Assembly: GCA_024639645.1 (NCBI GenBank)
Contig: JAHEIB010000007.1
Coordinates: forward strand, 1-40,232
Length of the DNA: 40,232 bases
Source of the DNA: Deltaproteobacteria bacterium
GTDB lineage: Bacteria > Desulfobacterota > Desulfobacteria > Desulfobacterales > B30-G6
Reading direction: 5' to 3'
The position numbers and the translations under genes are program-made. Shown in pieces: positions 24,682 through 32,998 of this stretch. The notes beneath the pieces were generated by a model, which was given only the letters and a program-made list of their open reading frames with translations, was not told where the DNA came from and searched no databases. Every line of letters begins with the position of its first letter. Position 1 is the first letter of the stretch.

Positions 24682-25644
24682 TTATTGGGTCATGTCAAAA
24701 ATATGAACCGCGCGATTACCTTTGGCAATGCCGGCCATTCCCTGAAACTTGGGCACCGACTCGACGCTGACAGTAACATGGTCTTGCGGTCCTTTATCCA
24801 AGGTAATGACATCATCCCGTTTCAATTGCAGAATATCCCTCACGGTGTGCAGACTTTTCCCCAACTCCGCTATGACGGTTACCGGTGTCAAGCGTAAGGC
24901 CTGTTTCAGCTTTTCCGTATAAACCTGCTCCGTATTTTTTGATTGCATGTAACTGGAGGAAAGCTCATGCTTGATGGCATCCAGCATGAGATAAGGAAAA
25001 CAGATATGCATCTGGGAGGAAGATGAATTGACTTTGACATCGTATTGATTCACCAGCATCAAATCTGCGGGGCCGGCCACATGCAGGAATTCCGGGTTGG
25101 TTTCATCTTTTGTCAGCACAATCTTCACCGCATAAACCACCTCCCAGGCTTTTTCCAGATCCGTTAGGACCTCTCCGAACAGCCTTCGCATAATACCCGA
25201 CTCAATGGGGGTAAAATCTCGAATCTTCTTGGGTGGCTTACCACTTCCGCCTGCCAGGCAATCCATCAGGATAAAAAACAGCCGTGCCTCGAAAACCATC
25301 AGGCCTTTCCCGATCAAGGGTGCCATGGAAAAGATGCCAAACCCTGTGGGATGGGTGTGAGCCCCGATAAAATCGCCATACTTGACTATGTTTGTGGATG
25401 ACAGCTGGATGGCTACACCGGTCTGAAGCCGGGCCTCAAGGGTGGATTTTACACGCCGGGTAAATTTTTCATATACTTCCCCCAGGGCATCAAAATCGTC
25501 TTTCATGTGTACTTCCTGGGCGGTGATATCGTAGGCTTCCGTCTCGACGGTGGCCGCCGAATCCGTCTCCAAGTCCACCTCACCCTTGTCCATGGCGCCT
25601 AAAAGGGCATCGATTTCTTCCTGGGACAAGATTTCATTTGACAT
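24682..25644 (-). CDS. fliM: Flagellar motor switch protein FliM
   Basis: A 320-residue protein: N-terminal CheY-P binding motif ILSQEEIDALL (5-15), a middle CheC-like domain (about 45-225) and a C-terminal SpoA domain (about 245-318). It is the C-ring component that receives the chemotaxis signal and switches rotation. The intact CheY-binding motif implies chemotaxis control, although no che genes are in the window. Follows fliL by 12 nt. Confidence 0.97.
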   Translation of the reverse strand: MSNEILSQEEIDALLGAMDKGEVDLETDSAATVETEAYDITAQEVHMKDDFDALGEVYEKFTRRVKSTLEARLQTGVAIQLSSTNIVKYGDFIGAHTHPTGFGIFSMAPLIGKGLMVFEARLFFILMDCLAGGSGKPPKKIRDFTPIESGIMRRLFGEVLTDLEKAWEVVYAVKIVLTKDETNPEFLHVAGPADLMLVNQYDVKVNSSSSQMHICFPYLMLDAIKHELSSSYMQSKNTEQVYTEKLKQALRLTPVTVIAELGKSLHTVRDILQLKRDDVITLDKGPQDHVTVSVESVPKFQGMAGIAKGNRAVHIFDMTQ

Positions 25645-25656
25645 GCGCTAATACCC

Positions 25657-26124
25657 TTATTGTATGACAAAGTCTGTAAAGTAAATGTTCGAAACACAGG
25701 GCTCCTTGAAAAAGACATTTACCTGCTTCTTAATGTCCTGACGCAGGGCGATCTTTCCCTCCGTGTCTTTAATATCTTCATATCGTTTGGATGTTAAGAT
25801 CATCATGATGCTGTCGCGAATTTGGGGGATTCGCTGCCGGATGTCGTCATTGAGCTCCTCTTTGGCGATCTCCAGGTCCATCTTGATTTTAAGATAGCGC
25901 TTGCCGTTTTCTCCGGCGAGATTGACGATAAACGAATTCAGCGGAAATATCGGTTTGACGACCGCTTCCGCTGCCTCGTCTTCTGGCTGTTCAACTTGCT
26001 CCTGGCCGGCACCCTGACTCGCCATACTGGAGATTTTGCTCCACATCATAAAAAAAACACCGCCCATCATCAGTATGACCAAAAAGGCGGCCACGGACAA
26101 AATAATGATCAGTTTTTTCGACAT
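25657..26124 (-). CDS. fliL: Flagellar basal body-associated protein FliL
   Basis: A 155-residue membrane protein: one N-terminal helix (about 4-26), a short acidic linker and the FliL periplasmic domain (PIFPLNSFIVNLAGENGKRYLKIKMDLEI, then RDSIMMILTSKRYEDI and VFFKEPCVSNIYFTDFVIQ). It encircles the stator and supports torque. The ATG at 26124 has GGGAGTGG about 7 nt upstream; a longer start at 26142 lacks this. First gene of the large fliL-to-flhG operon behind a sigma-54-like promoter. Confidence 0.95.
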   Translation of the reverse strand: MSKKLIIILSVAAFLVILMMGGVFFMMWSKISSMASQGAGQEQVEQPEDEAAEAVVKPIFPLNSFIVNLAGENGKRYLKIKMDLEIAKEELNDDIRQRIPQIRDSIMMILTSKRYEDIKDTEGKIALRQDIKKQVNVFFKEPCVSNIYFTDFVIQ

Positions 26125-26175
26125 AACGTTGCCACTCCCCATACCATGAAAATTATCTGATTTTCATATGTAAAT

Positions 26176-26191
26176 TGCATGTAACATGCCA
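26176..26191 (-). promoter_or_regulatory. Sigma-54 promoter for the fliL operon
   Basis: On the minus strand TGGCATGTTACATGCA: GG and GC separated by exactly 10 nt. Predicted start near 26165, about 41 nt before fliL. It parallels the promoters upstream of flgF and flgB. Confidence 0.78.
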
Positions 26192-26405
26192 ATGACAGCA
26201 TCAGCAGACAAAAAATCTCATCGTGGAAGGCAATAAATCTAACCTATTGTTTTATATTGGATAAACAATGAAATTTTATTGTGAATCGATCCGCAGAACC
26301 CATATGGACAAAATCAGGGATATTGATGGCGGGAGAAAACAAGAAAAAACCGTCAATTTCTTAAAGCATTGTCAATGACTTGACGGTAAACCATGCGCAA
26401 TAGGC

Positions 26406-26483
26406 AATAAGCTGTAAGCGATAAGCTATAAGCGGTAAGCTGCTTACTGCTTAGGGCTTACAGCTTACAGCTTAAAGCTTATA
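26406..26483. repeat. Heptamer palindrome D (downstream of flgE)
   Basis: The largest of the family: units ATAAGC, TGTAAGC, GATAAGC, TATAAGC, GGTAAGC, then T, then GCTTACT, GCTTAGG, GCTTACA, GCTTACA, GCTTAAA, GCTTATA. Left and right halves are near-perfect inverted copies and could form a stem of over 30 bp. It lacks the flanking 9-bp array of copies B and C. Confidence 0.85.
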
Positions 26484-26554
26484 GTCTCTTTAGGAGGGAC
26501 AGAGGAGGTATAACTTAAGAGGCCCATACAGGATTCAGCGCGGACCTCGTAATC

Positions 26555-27775
26555 TTATCGCTTAATATTTATCAGTTCGTTCAAAATCTCATCGCTGGTG
26601 GTAATGACTCTTGAATTGGCCTGGAACGCGCGCTGGGTAGTGATGAGGCGCACAAATTCCGTTGCCAGATCCACATTGGACATCTCAAGGGAATTGGTGC
26701 TGAGCCCCCCCATGCTGCCTTGACCGGGGACACCGCGAAGCACCTGCCCGGAATCGAGAGACGCAGCGTAGAGATTGCCACCCAATTTGGTCAGCCCTGC
26801 ATAACTCGGGAAATCGGCAACCGCTATCTGATAGAGATTGTTTATCTGACCGTTTGAATAGGTGCCGGTAATAATGCCATCTTCATTGATGGTTATACTC
26901 TGGAGGGTACCCGCCAGGTATCCATCTTGATTTGTAAAAGAGGTAATGCTGGGCACGGCGTGCTGGGTGATGGACCCATTGGATGCAGCAGCATCGTACA
27001 TATCCCATGAAATGGCCTGGGGAGACGTGGCGCCGGTACTCCAGTTGATGGTCATGTTCGGGTCGGCACCACCGGCAGCCAGGCTTCCATCCGCATTAAA
27101 GGTCAGGGTACCGGTATCCCCACCCGCCATGGCACCGGCGGTTGCCGGAACTGTCGCCGCCCAGGACCATTCATTCGGATTGACGGTTTTTGTGAAGGTA
27201 ACCGTCAGGGGGATGTCATTCCCAAGGGAATCATAAACGATAAAAGAGGTGGAAAAGGTGTCGCCATCCACGGCCGTTGCATCCAGGTTGACATTGGTGA
27301 TAAACTCCTGGGTGGCCTGGGCCGGTACGGTACCGCCCATGGGCACCATGACATCCGTTGTGGCGCCGCCGACGATGCCACCCGATGAAACATCCCAGCC
27401 CTGTACCACCAGACCATTACTGTTTACGAGATTGCCATCCTGGTCAAAATGAAATGCGCCTGCCCGGGTATAAAGTTCCTGGCCGTTATCACTCATGATA
27501 AAAAAACCCTTGCCGTTAATCGCAAGATCCGTGGCATTGCCCGTTGTTTCAAGGGACCCCTGGTTCCATACGGCATCCAGTCCTGCAACGGTAACGCCTT
27601 TTCCAACTTCATTGCCGGTATACCCCGCCAGGGACTGATTGAGAAGATTGGCAAACGATGGGCGCGAGCTTTTAAATCCAGTGGTGTTCACATTCGCGAT
27701 ATTATCACCGATGACGGACATGGCCCATGAATTTGCATTGAGCCCGGATATGCCTGCGTATAATGAACCAATCAT
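26555..27775 (-). CDS. flgE: Flagellar hook protein FlgE
   Basis: A 406-residue exported protein with N-terminal SLYAGISGLNANSWAMSVIGDNIANVNTTGFKSSRPSF and C-terminal LEMSNVDLATEFVRLITTQRAFQANSRVITTSDEIL, typical of FlgE. The middle is glycine- and threonine-rich. It polymerises into the hook beneath the FlgD cap. GGAGG lies 7 nt before the ATG; flgD ends 4 nt upstream. Last gene of the flgB-to-flgE operon. Confidence 0.97.
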   Translation of the reverse strand: MIGSLYAGISGLNANSWAMSVIGDNIANVNTTGFKSSRPSFANLLNQSLAGYTGNEVGKGVTVAGLDAVWNQGSLETTGNATDLAINGKGFFIMSDNGQELYTRAGAFHFDQDGNLVNSNGLVVQGWDVSSGGIVGGATTDVMVPMGGTVPAQATQEFITNVNLDATAVDGDTFSTSFIVYDSLGNDIPLTVTFTKTVNPNEWSWAATVPATAGAMAGGDTGTLTFNADGSLAAGGADPNMTINWSTGATSPQAISWDMYDAAASNGSITQHAVPSITSFTNQDGYLAGTLQSITINEDGIITGTYSNGQINNLYQIAVADFPSYAGLTKLGGNLYAASLDSGQVLRGVPGQGSMGGLSTNSLEMSNVDLATEFVRLITTQRAFQANSRVITTSDEILNELINIKR

Positions 27776-27779
27776 AATG

Positions 27780-28502
27780 TTACCTCCAATTTTCCGTAAA
27801 ATAAGTTAGAATTGATGCTCCTGTTTCTGATATGTTTTCGGCTTCAGCAACATGCACCACACTGCTCATGGGTATGCTCATATCGTTGATGAGCAGATTG
27901 GCCACACCGTTGTCGTCAAATGTCACCCCGGTGACAGCACCGACGATAAAGGTATTTGTGGTTATGGCCTTACCCTCTGCATCACCCGCCAGAACTTCAA
28001 ACTGGTAGGACCCGTCTGAAACCAGGCGGCCGTCATGGTCGGTTCCGTCCCATACAACGGAACGGTCCCCGGCTTCCATGGCACCTGCTGAAATCGTTTT
28101 AACGAAATTACCCTGGGCATTGTATATGTTCACTACGGTTTCCACGGCATCCCCATCCAGCCCAAAATAAATCTGGGTAGGCGATGCATCGGATTTCTGG
28201 ATGATGTTCCCCTGGGCCCAGGCCGATTTTCCGATCATGGAAATCGTCTGGGTGTTGTTCATGGCCAGTTGATTGTTTCCAAGATCGTCTAGGTTTTCAT
28301 TGACATTGAAAAGCTGTTCCAGTGAACTGAATTGAGCCAGCTGCGCTGTAAATTCGGTGCTTTCCATAGGCTTGAGGGGATCCTGGTTCTGTAACTGTGC
28401 AACCAGCAGCTGCAAGAAATCATCCTTACCCAGCACATCGCTGGTGGGCCGGGTGGTCTCTAAACTCGGGACGGTATCGGTGTTGATAGCATTAATGGCC
28501 AT
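27780..28502 (-). CDS. flgD: Flagellar hook cap protein FlgD
   Basis: A 240-residue protein. N-terminal scaffold LGKDDFLQLLVAQLQNQDPLKPMESTEFTAQLAQFSSLEQL (about 24-64), then a FlgD Ig-like/tudor region (NIYNAQGNFVKTISAGAMEAGDRSVVWDGTDHDGR). It caps the growing hook and is removed before filament assembly. AAGGAGG precedes the ATG by about 9 nt. It follows fliK by 30 nt. Confidence 0.96.
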   Translation of the reverse strand: MAINAINTDTVPSLETTRPTSDVLGKDDFLQLLVAQLQNQDPLKPMESTEFTAQLAQFSSLEQLFNVNENLDDLGNNQLAMNNTQTISMIGKSAWAQGNIIQKSDASPTQIYFGLDGDAVETVVNIYNAQGNFVKTISAGAMEAGDRSVVWDGTDHDGRLVSDGSYQFEVLAGDAEGKAITTNTFIVGAVTGVTFDDNGVANLLINDMSIPMSSVVHVAEAENISETGASILTYFTENWR

Positions 28503-28532
28503 CTGTGTGCGACCTCCTTTATTAAAAACATC

Positions 28533-30254
28533 TTAGACAAAATAATCTATCTGGTTTTCCTCTCTGCCTGCAGAAATCACCTGTCTCGCTTCTTTTGGAT
28601 CTGCATCGGCAAGGGTGTTTTCTTCTTTCAACTGTCCATTCATACGTTGCATCTGTTTATGGGCCGATGTGCGGCCCTGCTCCTGCTGTCTGTTCTGGTC
28701 AGGGTCCACCAGGACATCGATTTTATCAATTTCGAGTCCCGACTCCTGAAGATCGGCTTTTAACATGTGCAGGTTTGTTTCAAGAAAATCCCTGGCCAGA
28801 AGCGTTTCAGCCCTGATTTCAACCGTTACCTTCAACTGGTCCATTATCACATTCAAATGCAGGTGGCCCAGGAAGGCTGGCTTGAGTTGAATCCTGGCCT
28901 GGGATTGACCGTTTTCCTGGCGCCAGACCGCTTTTTCGATGATATCGGTCAATGTGCGGATCTCACGCGTTTCCAGGGGAAGACGCACGGTCGCCAGGAT
29001 GTCACCTTTATCTGAAACGGCTGTTCCCGGCGGTCCCGTCAACGGCCAGGTCATTTTATCAATCTGAAGAAGGGTTTCAGGATCGCTTTTTTGATATGCC
29101 CCGAAAGTGGTAGCCTCCGGTTTGACCGAGGAAACATTCGTGTTCCCACGTGCGTCCACAAACTCAAACCGCGGATCCAGCACACCGGGTTTGTTTCCAT
29201 GCAATGGCGCTGAATACCCCCTGTCGCGCCCTTCCGAAAAATTCCCGAAAACATCCTGCCCCATCGGGGACAAAGATCCCTGGGGTAATGTCTTTGCGGA
29301 AGTCTCTGACAAGGTCAAAGACACCCTGCCACGAATATCCGTTTGCGGGCCCCTTGCATTTTCAAGAAACGGCAGCGTCATGGCCCCTTTTGGGGAGATC
29401 TCAAAATCCCTTCCCGCTGATGACACCTGTCCCTCCATAAGGCGATTCGCCTGGTTATTACTTCCGATCAGGGGCTTGGGTTCTCCGGTATCTCGGGCAG
29501 TACCCGAAACCATCGGTACGCCTTCAAAAGCCTGGAGCCTAACCCGTTCTGGAATAATGCCACTGCCTGCCATTTTCAGCCCTCGAGCGCCTGGGATGTC
29601 ACTGCTGACACCGGTCGGGTAAACGAGAACCTGCTGGCTGGGGCTGTCCATAGTGGTCTTTTCTGGAACATGGGGTATGGGTATCTCTTTCCGGACAGGA
29701 TCTGCCGACAATGACTCACCCTGCTTGGGGGGCACATGAACAACGATATTACGGGTCTCGACAATCTGCTCGGGACCCGCCTGAAACACTGGATTACCTG
29801 TCATGACGGCAGGGGGCGGTGTTGTGCCGACCATTGTTTCCGGATCAATCAACCCGGTTGTATCACTGGGGCGTGTGTCCCCGCCGCTTTCATCCAGCTC
29901 GGGCACAAGATCATCCAGCACCATCCCTGCATCCTTGAAAATAGGTCCCGGATTTATGGACATTTCGTCAGTCTGCCAAAGGGGTGGCGGTTGACGCACG
30001 CCCGCGTTTGCATCCAAGACGGGTTCCGAACCAGCGAAATCTAAAGCGGTCTCTAAAAACTCCGGATTGTCCTTGACACCATCATCCTGGTTTGCAGACA
30101 GGCTTTTCACAAAATCGGAAAAGCTTACCGGGACGACCGGCAACACCCCTTCAAGTGGCAAATCCAACGGCACCTCGCCACTGGGTAGCACCTTCTCTGC
30201 ACCGAAACGTATCGCTTGTGTTCCAGCAAGTTGTAGTGGTATCAATGTTTCCAC
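28533..30254 (-). CDS. fliK: Flagellar hook-length control protein FliK
   Basis: A 573-residue, low-complexity protein rich in Pro, Gly, Ser and Thr over the first 400 residues. The conserved Flg_hook C-terminal domain lies at about 430-545 (IQLKPAFLGHLHLNVIMDQLKVTVEIRAETLLARDFLETNLHMLKADLQESGLEIDKIDVLV in outline). FliK measures hook length and triggers FlhB to change export specificity. The start is GTG at 30254, with only a weak GGAA-type site. Long length is normal for such linkers. Given the NPTQ variant of FlhB, FliK and FlhB may have co-evolved. Confidence 0.93.
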   Translation of the reverse strand: METLIPLQLAGTQAIRFGAEKVLPSGEVPLDLPLEGVLPVVPVSFSDFVKSLSANQDDGVKDNPEFLETALDFAGSEPVLDANAGVRQPPPLWQTDEMSINPGPIFKDAGMVLDDLVPELDESGGDTRPSDTTGLIDPETMVGTTPPPAVMTGNPVFQAGPEQIVETRNIVVHVPPKQGESLSADPVRKEIPIPHVPEKTTMDSPSQQVLVYPTGVSSDIPGARGLKMAGSGIIPERVRLQAFEGVPMVSGTARDTGEPKPLIGSNNQANRLMEGQVSSAGRDFEISPKGAMTLPFLENARGPQTDIRGRVSLTLSETSAKTLPQGSLSPMGQDVFGNFSEGRDRGYSAPLHGNKPGVLDPRFEFVDARGNTNVSSVKPEATTFGAYQKSDPETLLQIDKMTWPLTGPPGTAVSDKGDILATVRLPLETREIRTLTDIIEKAVWRQENGQSQARIQLKPAFLGHLHLNVIMDQLKVTVEIRAETLLARDFLETNLHMLKADLQESGLEIDKIDVLVDPDQNRQQEQGRTSAHKQMQRMNGQLKEENTLADADPKEARQVISAGREENQIDYFV

Positions 30255-30432
30255 GGTTGTTTCCAGAACCTATTTTTTTACACGTACACTAGAATCCATC
30301 TCGAAAAATGGATTTTGGTTCAAGTTCAAGGCGGGCCCGAACTTCAATCCACCGTCATACTGAAGTATTCCGAGGAGTTGAAGCAAGGGACCAACACAGA
30401 AATTGGGCCAAAAAACTTTTTTGAGATAACTT
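30255..30432. other. Gap between fliJ and fliK with inverted repeat
   Basis: 178 bp without a gene in an otherwise compact operon. It holds the imperfect inverted repeat TTCAAGTTC/GAACTTCAA flanking GGCGGGCCC near 30320-30350. No sigma-54 or sigma-28 motif is seen. It could be an mRNA processing site or a weak terminator. Confidence 0.45.
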
Positions 30433-30876
30433 CTATCCTGTTTTACGATTAAACTGCTGAATCCCTATTTCGTCTGTAACGTCCTGCTCTTTTTTCAAAT
30501 ACAAGCGCTGGTATTGGTCTGCATGGGTCTGTTTAAGACGCTCTAAAATTTTCTTTTTTTTGACGGCTTTCAACAGGGCGATTTTTTTTTCACGCTTCTC
30601 TGCTTCAACCATTTGAACCCGGTGCCGTTGTCTGCCGATTTTCTCTGACAGATATGCTAGATAGGTGACATACAATTGGTTCTCAGACACCATTTTCGGC
30701 TCCTGCAGATTTTTTTTCAATTCCCCCGCCAGTTGGGCGTGCTTTTCCCGAAGATCCTTTTCCACCTGCTTTTCCAGAGACAAGCGTCTCTCCAAAACAG
30801 CAAACTCTTTTCCCAGGGCATCTTCAACAAACTGCCGGTGGCTCAGCAATGATTCCAGTTTGAATTTAAACTGCAC
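30433..30876 (-). CDS. fliJ: Flagellar export protein FliJ
   Basis: A 147-residue coiled-coil protein rich in Lys, Glu, Gln and Leu throughout (FKFKLESLLSHRQFVEDALGKEFAVLERRLSLEKQVEKDLREKHAQL in outline), with a Lys-rich stretch near residues 95-112. FliJ is the central stalk of the FliI ATPase and a cargo-free chaperone escort. The start is GTG at 30876. It follows fliI, separated by heptamer palindrome E. Confidence 0.92.
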   Translation of the reverse strand: MQFKFKLESLLSHRQFVEDALGKEFAVLERRLSLEKQVEKDLREKHAQLAGELKKNLQEPKMVSENQLYVTYLAYLSEKIGRQRHRVQMVEAEKREKKIALLKAVKKKKILERLKQTHADQYQRLYLKKEQDVTDEIGIQQFNRKTG

Positions 30877-30912
30877 AGCTCATACTTTCTTGTTGTTTTG
30901 ATTGAGCACAAC

Positions 30913-30982
30913 GGCTTACAAAGCTTTAAGCGATAAGCCGTAAGCTGCTTACAGCTTAAAGCTTACTGCTCACCGCTTACAG
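30913..30982. repeat. Heptamer palindrome E (fliI 3' end and fliI-fliJ gap)
   Basis: Units TTTAAGC, GATAAGC, CGTAAGC, then T, then GCTTACA, GCTTAAA, GCTTACT, GCTCACC, GCTTACA. Positions 30963-30982 lie inside fliI and encode its last residues (TVSGEQ) and stop codon, so a repeat unit has become coding sequence. Confidence 0.85.
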
Positions 30983-32285
30983 TAAAAATAGCTTCAAGCC
31001 CCTGCCGGCTCTCTGCCAGGGTCGCACACTCATCTATCTCCTGCATGAGATACTGGTTGATGATCGGGTTCTTTTCAATGGCGTCATCAATATCCGGATT
31101 GCTGCCGGCGGTGTAGGCCCCTATGTTGATTAAATCTTCGTTCCTGCGATAGGTTGCCAGGACTTTTTTAAGACCATTGGACAGGTCACGGTGCGTCTTG
31201 TCTATAATATCGTCCATAACACGACTGACACTCTTCAGCACATCAATGGCTGGATAATGATTCTGCATGGCCAGGCCCCGCGTCAAAACAATGTGGCCAT
31301 CTAGAATTGCTCTCACGGCATCGGCTATGGGTTCGTTAAAATCATCCCCCTCAACCAGTACCGTATATAACCCTGTAATGGTTCCACGCCCCTCGAAAGC
31401 CCCTGTTCTCTCCAGCAGTTTGGGCATCATCGTAAAAACCGAGGGCGTATACCCTTTGGAAGCCGGTGGCTCGCCCAGGGCCAGCCCGATTTCACGCTGG
31501 GCTGTGGCAAAGCGGGTAACAGAGTCCATCATCAGGTTGACATGCATGCCTTTATCCCTGAAGAACTCGGCTATGGCGGTCGCCACAAAGGCACCCCGCA
31601 TTCGAATCAAGGGCAGGTGGTCTGATGTCGCCACCACCACCACCGATTTTTTCAATCCTTCAGAACCCAGTTCCTTTTCGATAAATTCGTTGACTTCGCG
31701 ACCCCGCTCACCGATCAGGGCAATGACATTGCAATCGGCTTTTGTATGGCGTGCAATCATACCCAGCAAAATAGATTTTCCCACGCCAGAACCGGAGAAG
31801 ATGCCCATGCGCTGGCCACGACCCACTGTCAGCAGGCCATTGATGGCTTTGACTCCCATATCAAGAGGTTCTGTAATACGGCGCCGGGACAATGGATTCA
31901 TGGGTGTTGCATACAAGGGATATTCCGCTTCAAAAGCAATGGGTCCTTTCCCGTCGATGGGGTTTCCAAGCCCGTCGACAATTCTACCCAGCATTCCCAG
32001 GCCCACCGGCATGTATGCGCTGTCCTCCCTTGCAATGACCCGGCAGCCCGGTGAAATTCCCCGGACCTCTTCAAGGGGCATCAGCAGGACATGGTTCTCC
32101 CGAAATCCGAGAACCTCAGCCCTGGTAATCCGTTCATTATCCTGGCCATAAATATCACATACACATCCCAGATTGGTGACCGGGCCTTCGGATTCCACAA
32201 CCAGCCCGACAATTTTTGTTATTTTGCCGTAAACCTGAATCGGGTCAAGGTTGCTCAGCAGATTGTAATATTTGCCAAGATTCAG
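30963..32285 (-). CDS. fliI: Flagellum-specific ATPase FliI, apparent CTG start
   Basis: A 440-residue RecA/F1-beta-like ATPase with P-loop SGSGVGKS, GERGREV and the MMDSVTRFA strand; it drives export with FliH and FliJ. From the first ATG/GTG/TTG-type codon (GTG 32198) the protein would lack about 29 conserved N-terminal residues. The frame upstream is open and encodes NLLSNLDPIQVYGKITKIVGL, a normal FliI N-terminus, but holds no ATG, GTG or TTG. The only well-placed start is CTG at 32285-32283: GGAGG lies 6 nt upstream and the codon overlaps the fliH stop as CTGA. The length then equals the family norm. Confidence 0.95.
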   Translation of the reverse strand: MNLGKYYNLLSNLDPIQVYGKITKIVGLVVESEGPVTNLGCVCDIYGQDNERITRAEVLGFRENHVLLMPLEEVRGISPGCRVIAREDSAYMPVGLGMLGRIVDGLGNPIDGKGPIAFEAEYPLYATPMNPLSRRRITEPLDMGVKAINGLLTVGRGQRMGIFSGSGVGKSILLGMIARHTKADCNVIALIGERGREVNEFIEKELGSEGLKKSVVVVATSDHLPLIRMRGAFVATAIAEFFRDKGMHVNLMMDSVTRFATAQREIGLALGEPPASKGYTPSVFTMMPKLLERTGAFEGRGTITGLYTVLVEGDDFNEPIADAVRAILDGHIVLTRGLAMQNHYPAIDVLKSVSRVMDDIIDKTHRDLSNGLKKVLATYRRNEDLINIGAYTAGSNPDIDDAIEKNPIINQYLMQEIDECATLAESRQGLEAIFTVSGEQ

Positions 32286-32998
32286 ATGTCACCTCCATGA
32301 AGGGAAGCAAAGGCCTCTTTGATAAGCGCCAGCTGGCTTTGGATTCCGGCGTCAATATCCCCCTGCCGGGTTTCCACAAGACAATCGCCGCGCCCCATGG
32401 TGGTGTCCGGCTGAAATGCGAACCCCTCGGCGCTTGTATCCAGATACGACATGTCCGGATCTGCCTGCTTCAGTGCTTCGAGATCATGCGGGTTGATCCT
32501 GATACAGACGGGCTGACTGTCCTTGATCTTCTGCATGGCCTTGCGTACGATGTTCAAAATCATATCCGGATTGACACGCAGCTCATGATGGATAATTTTT
32601 TCCGATATGGCCAGAGCCAGCTTCACGGTCTCTTCGGCGGCATGCTCATAAATTGCATCTCTTTCTTCTTCCAGATGCTTGATTGCTTCACTGAAGCGTT
32701 CCAGTATACAGGCTACGGCCGGCGGCGCTTCCAAAATGTCCGGGCGGTCTGTTTCCAGACCATCAGAAATATCTGTATCCTGCTCACTGGTCGAGGCCCT
32801 GTTCGAGAGCATGGCATCCATTCCTGAAAGGGTCGGGCAGCTGTTTTCCTTTCGAAGGAGTCCTCTTTTAAAGCCCGCCCGGCTTGTGTCCGCCAGCGTA
32901 TCTCCCGATCTTGATATTGTTTCATCAATGGGTAAGAAATGATGCGACCGCGGATGGCTCCCGAAAGTGTCGGAGCCGGGTTTGATGATTTTATCCAA
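32282..32998 (-). CDS. fliH: Flagellar assembly protein FliH
   Basis: A 238-residue regulator of the FliI ATPase. The N-terminus (1-110) is poorly conserved and hydrophilic; the C-terminal FliH/HrpE domain (about 115-235) has EETVKLALAISEKIIHHELRVNPDMILNIVRKAMQKI, IRINPHDLEAL, then RGDCLVETRQGDIDAGIQSQLALI. It links FliI to the FliN ring. It overlaps fliG by 8 nt at its start and fliI by the CTGA junction. A second FliH-like gene is present at 39802. Confidence 0.94.
   Translation of the reverse strand: MDKIIKPGSDTFGSHPRSHHFLPIDETISRSGDTLADTSRAGFKRGLLRKENSCPTLSGMDAMLSNRASTSEQDTDISDGLETDRPDILEAPPAVACILERFSEAIKHLEEERDAIYEHAAEETVKLALAISEKIIHHELRVNPDMILNIVRKAMQKIKDSQPVCIRINPHDLEALKQADPDMSYLDTSAEGFAFQPDTTMGRGDCLVETRQGDIDAGIQSQLALIKEAFASLHGGDI

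Larger units (their letters stand above)
26125..26554. other. Intergenic region between flgE end and fliL start
   Basis: About 430 bp without a gene. It holds the fliL sigma-54-like promoter (26176-26191), an AT-rich stretch (26220-26290), an inverted repeat ACCGTCAA/TTGACGGT (26349-26356 and 26380-26387), and heptamer palindrome D (26406-26483), which sits where a terminator for the flgB-flgE operon would be expected. A GGAGGGACAGAGGAGG purine tract lies at about 26491-26507. Confidence 0.7.

Noticed and set aside
6736-30982. CRISPR array hypothesis for the heptamer repeats
   Set aside because: Units are 7 bp, tandem and inverted with no spacers, and no cas genes are present.
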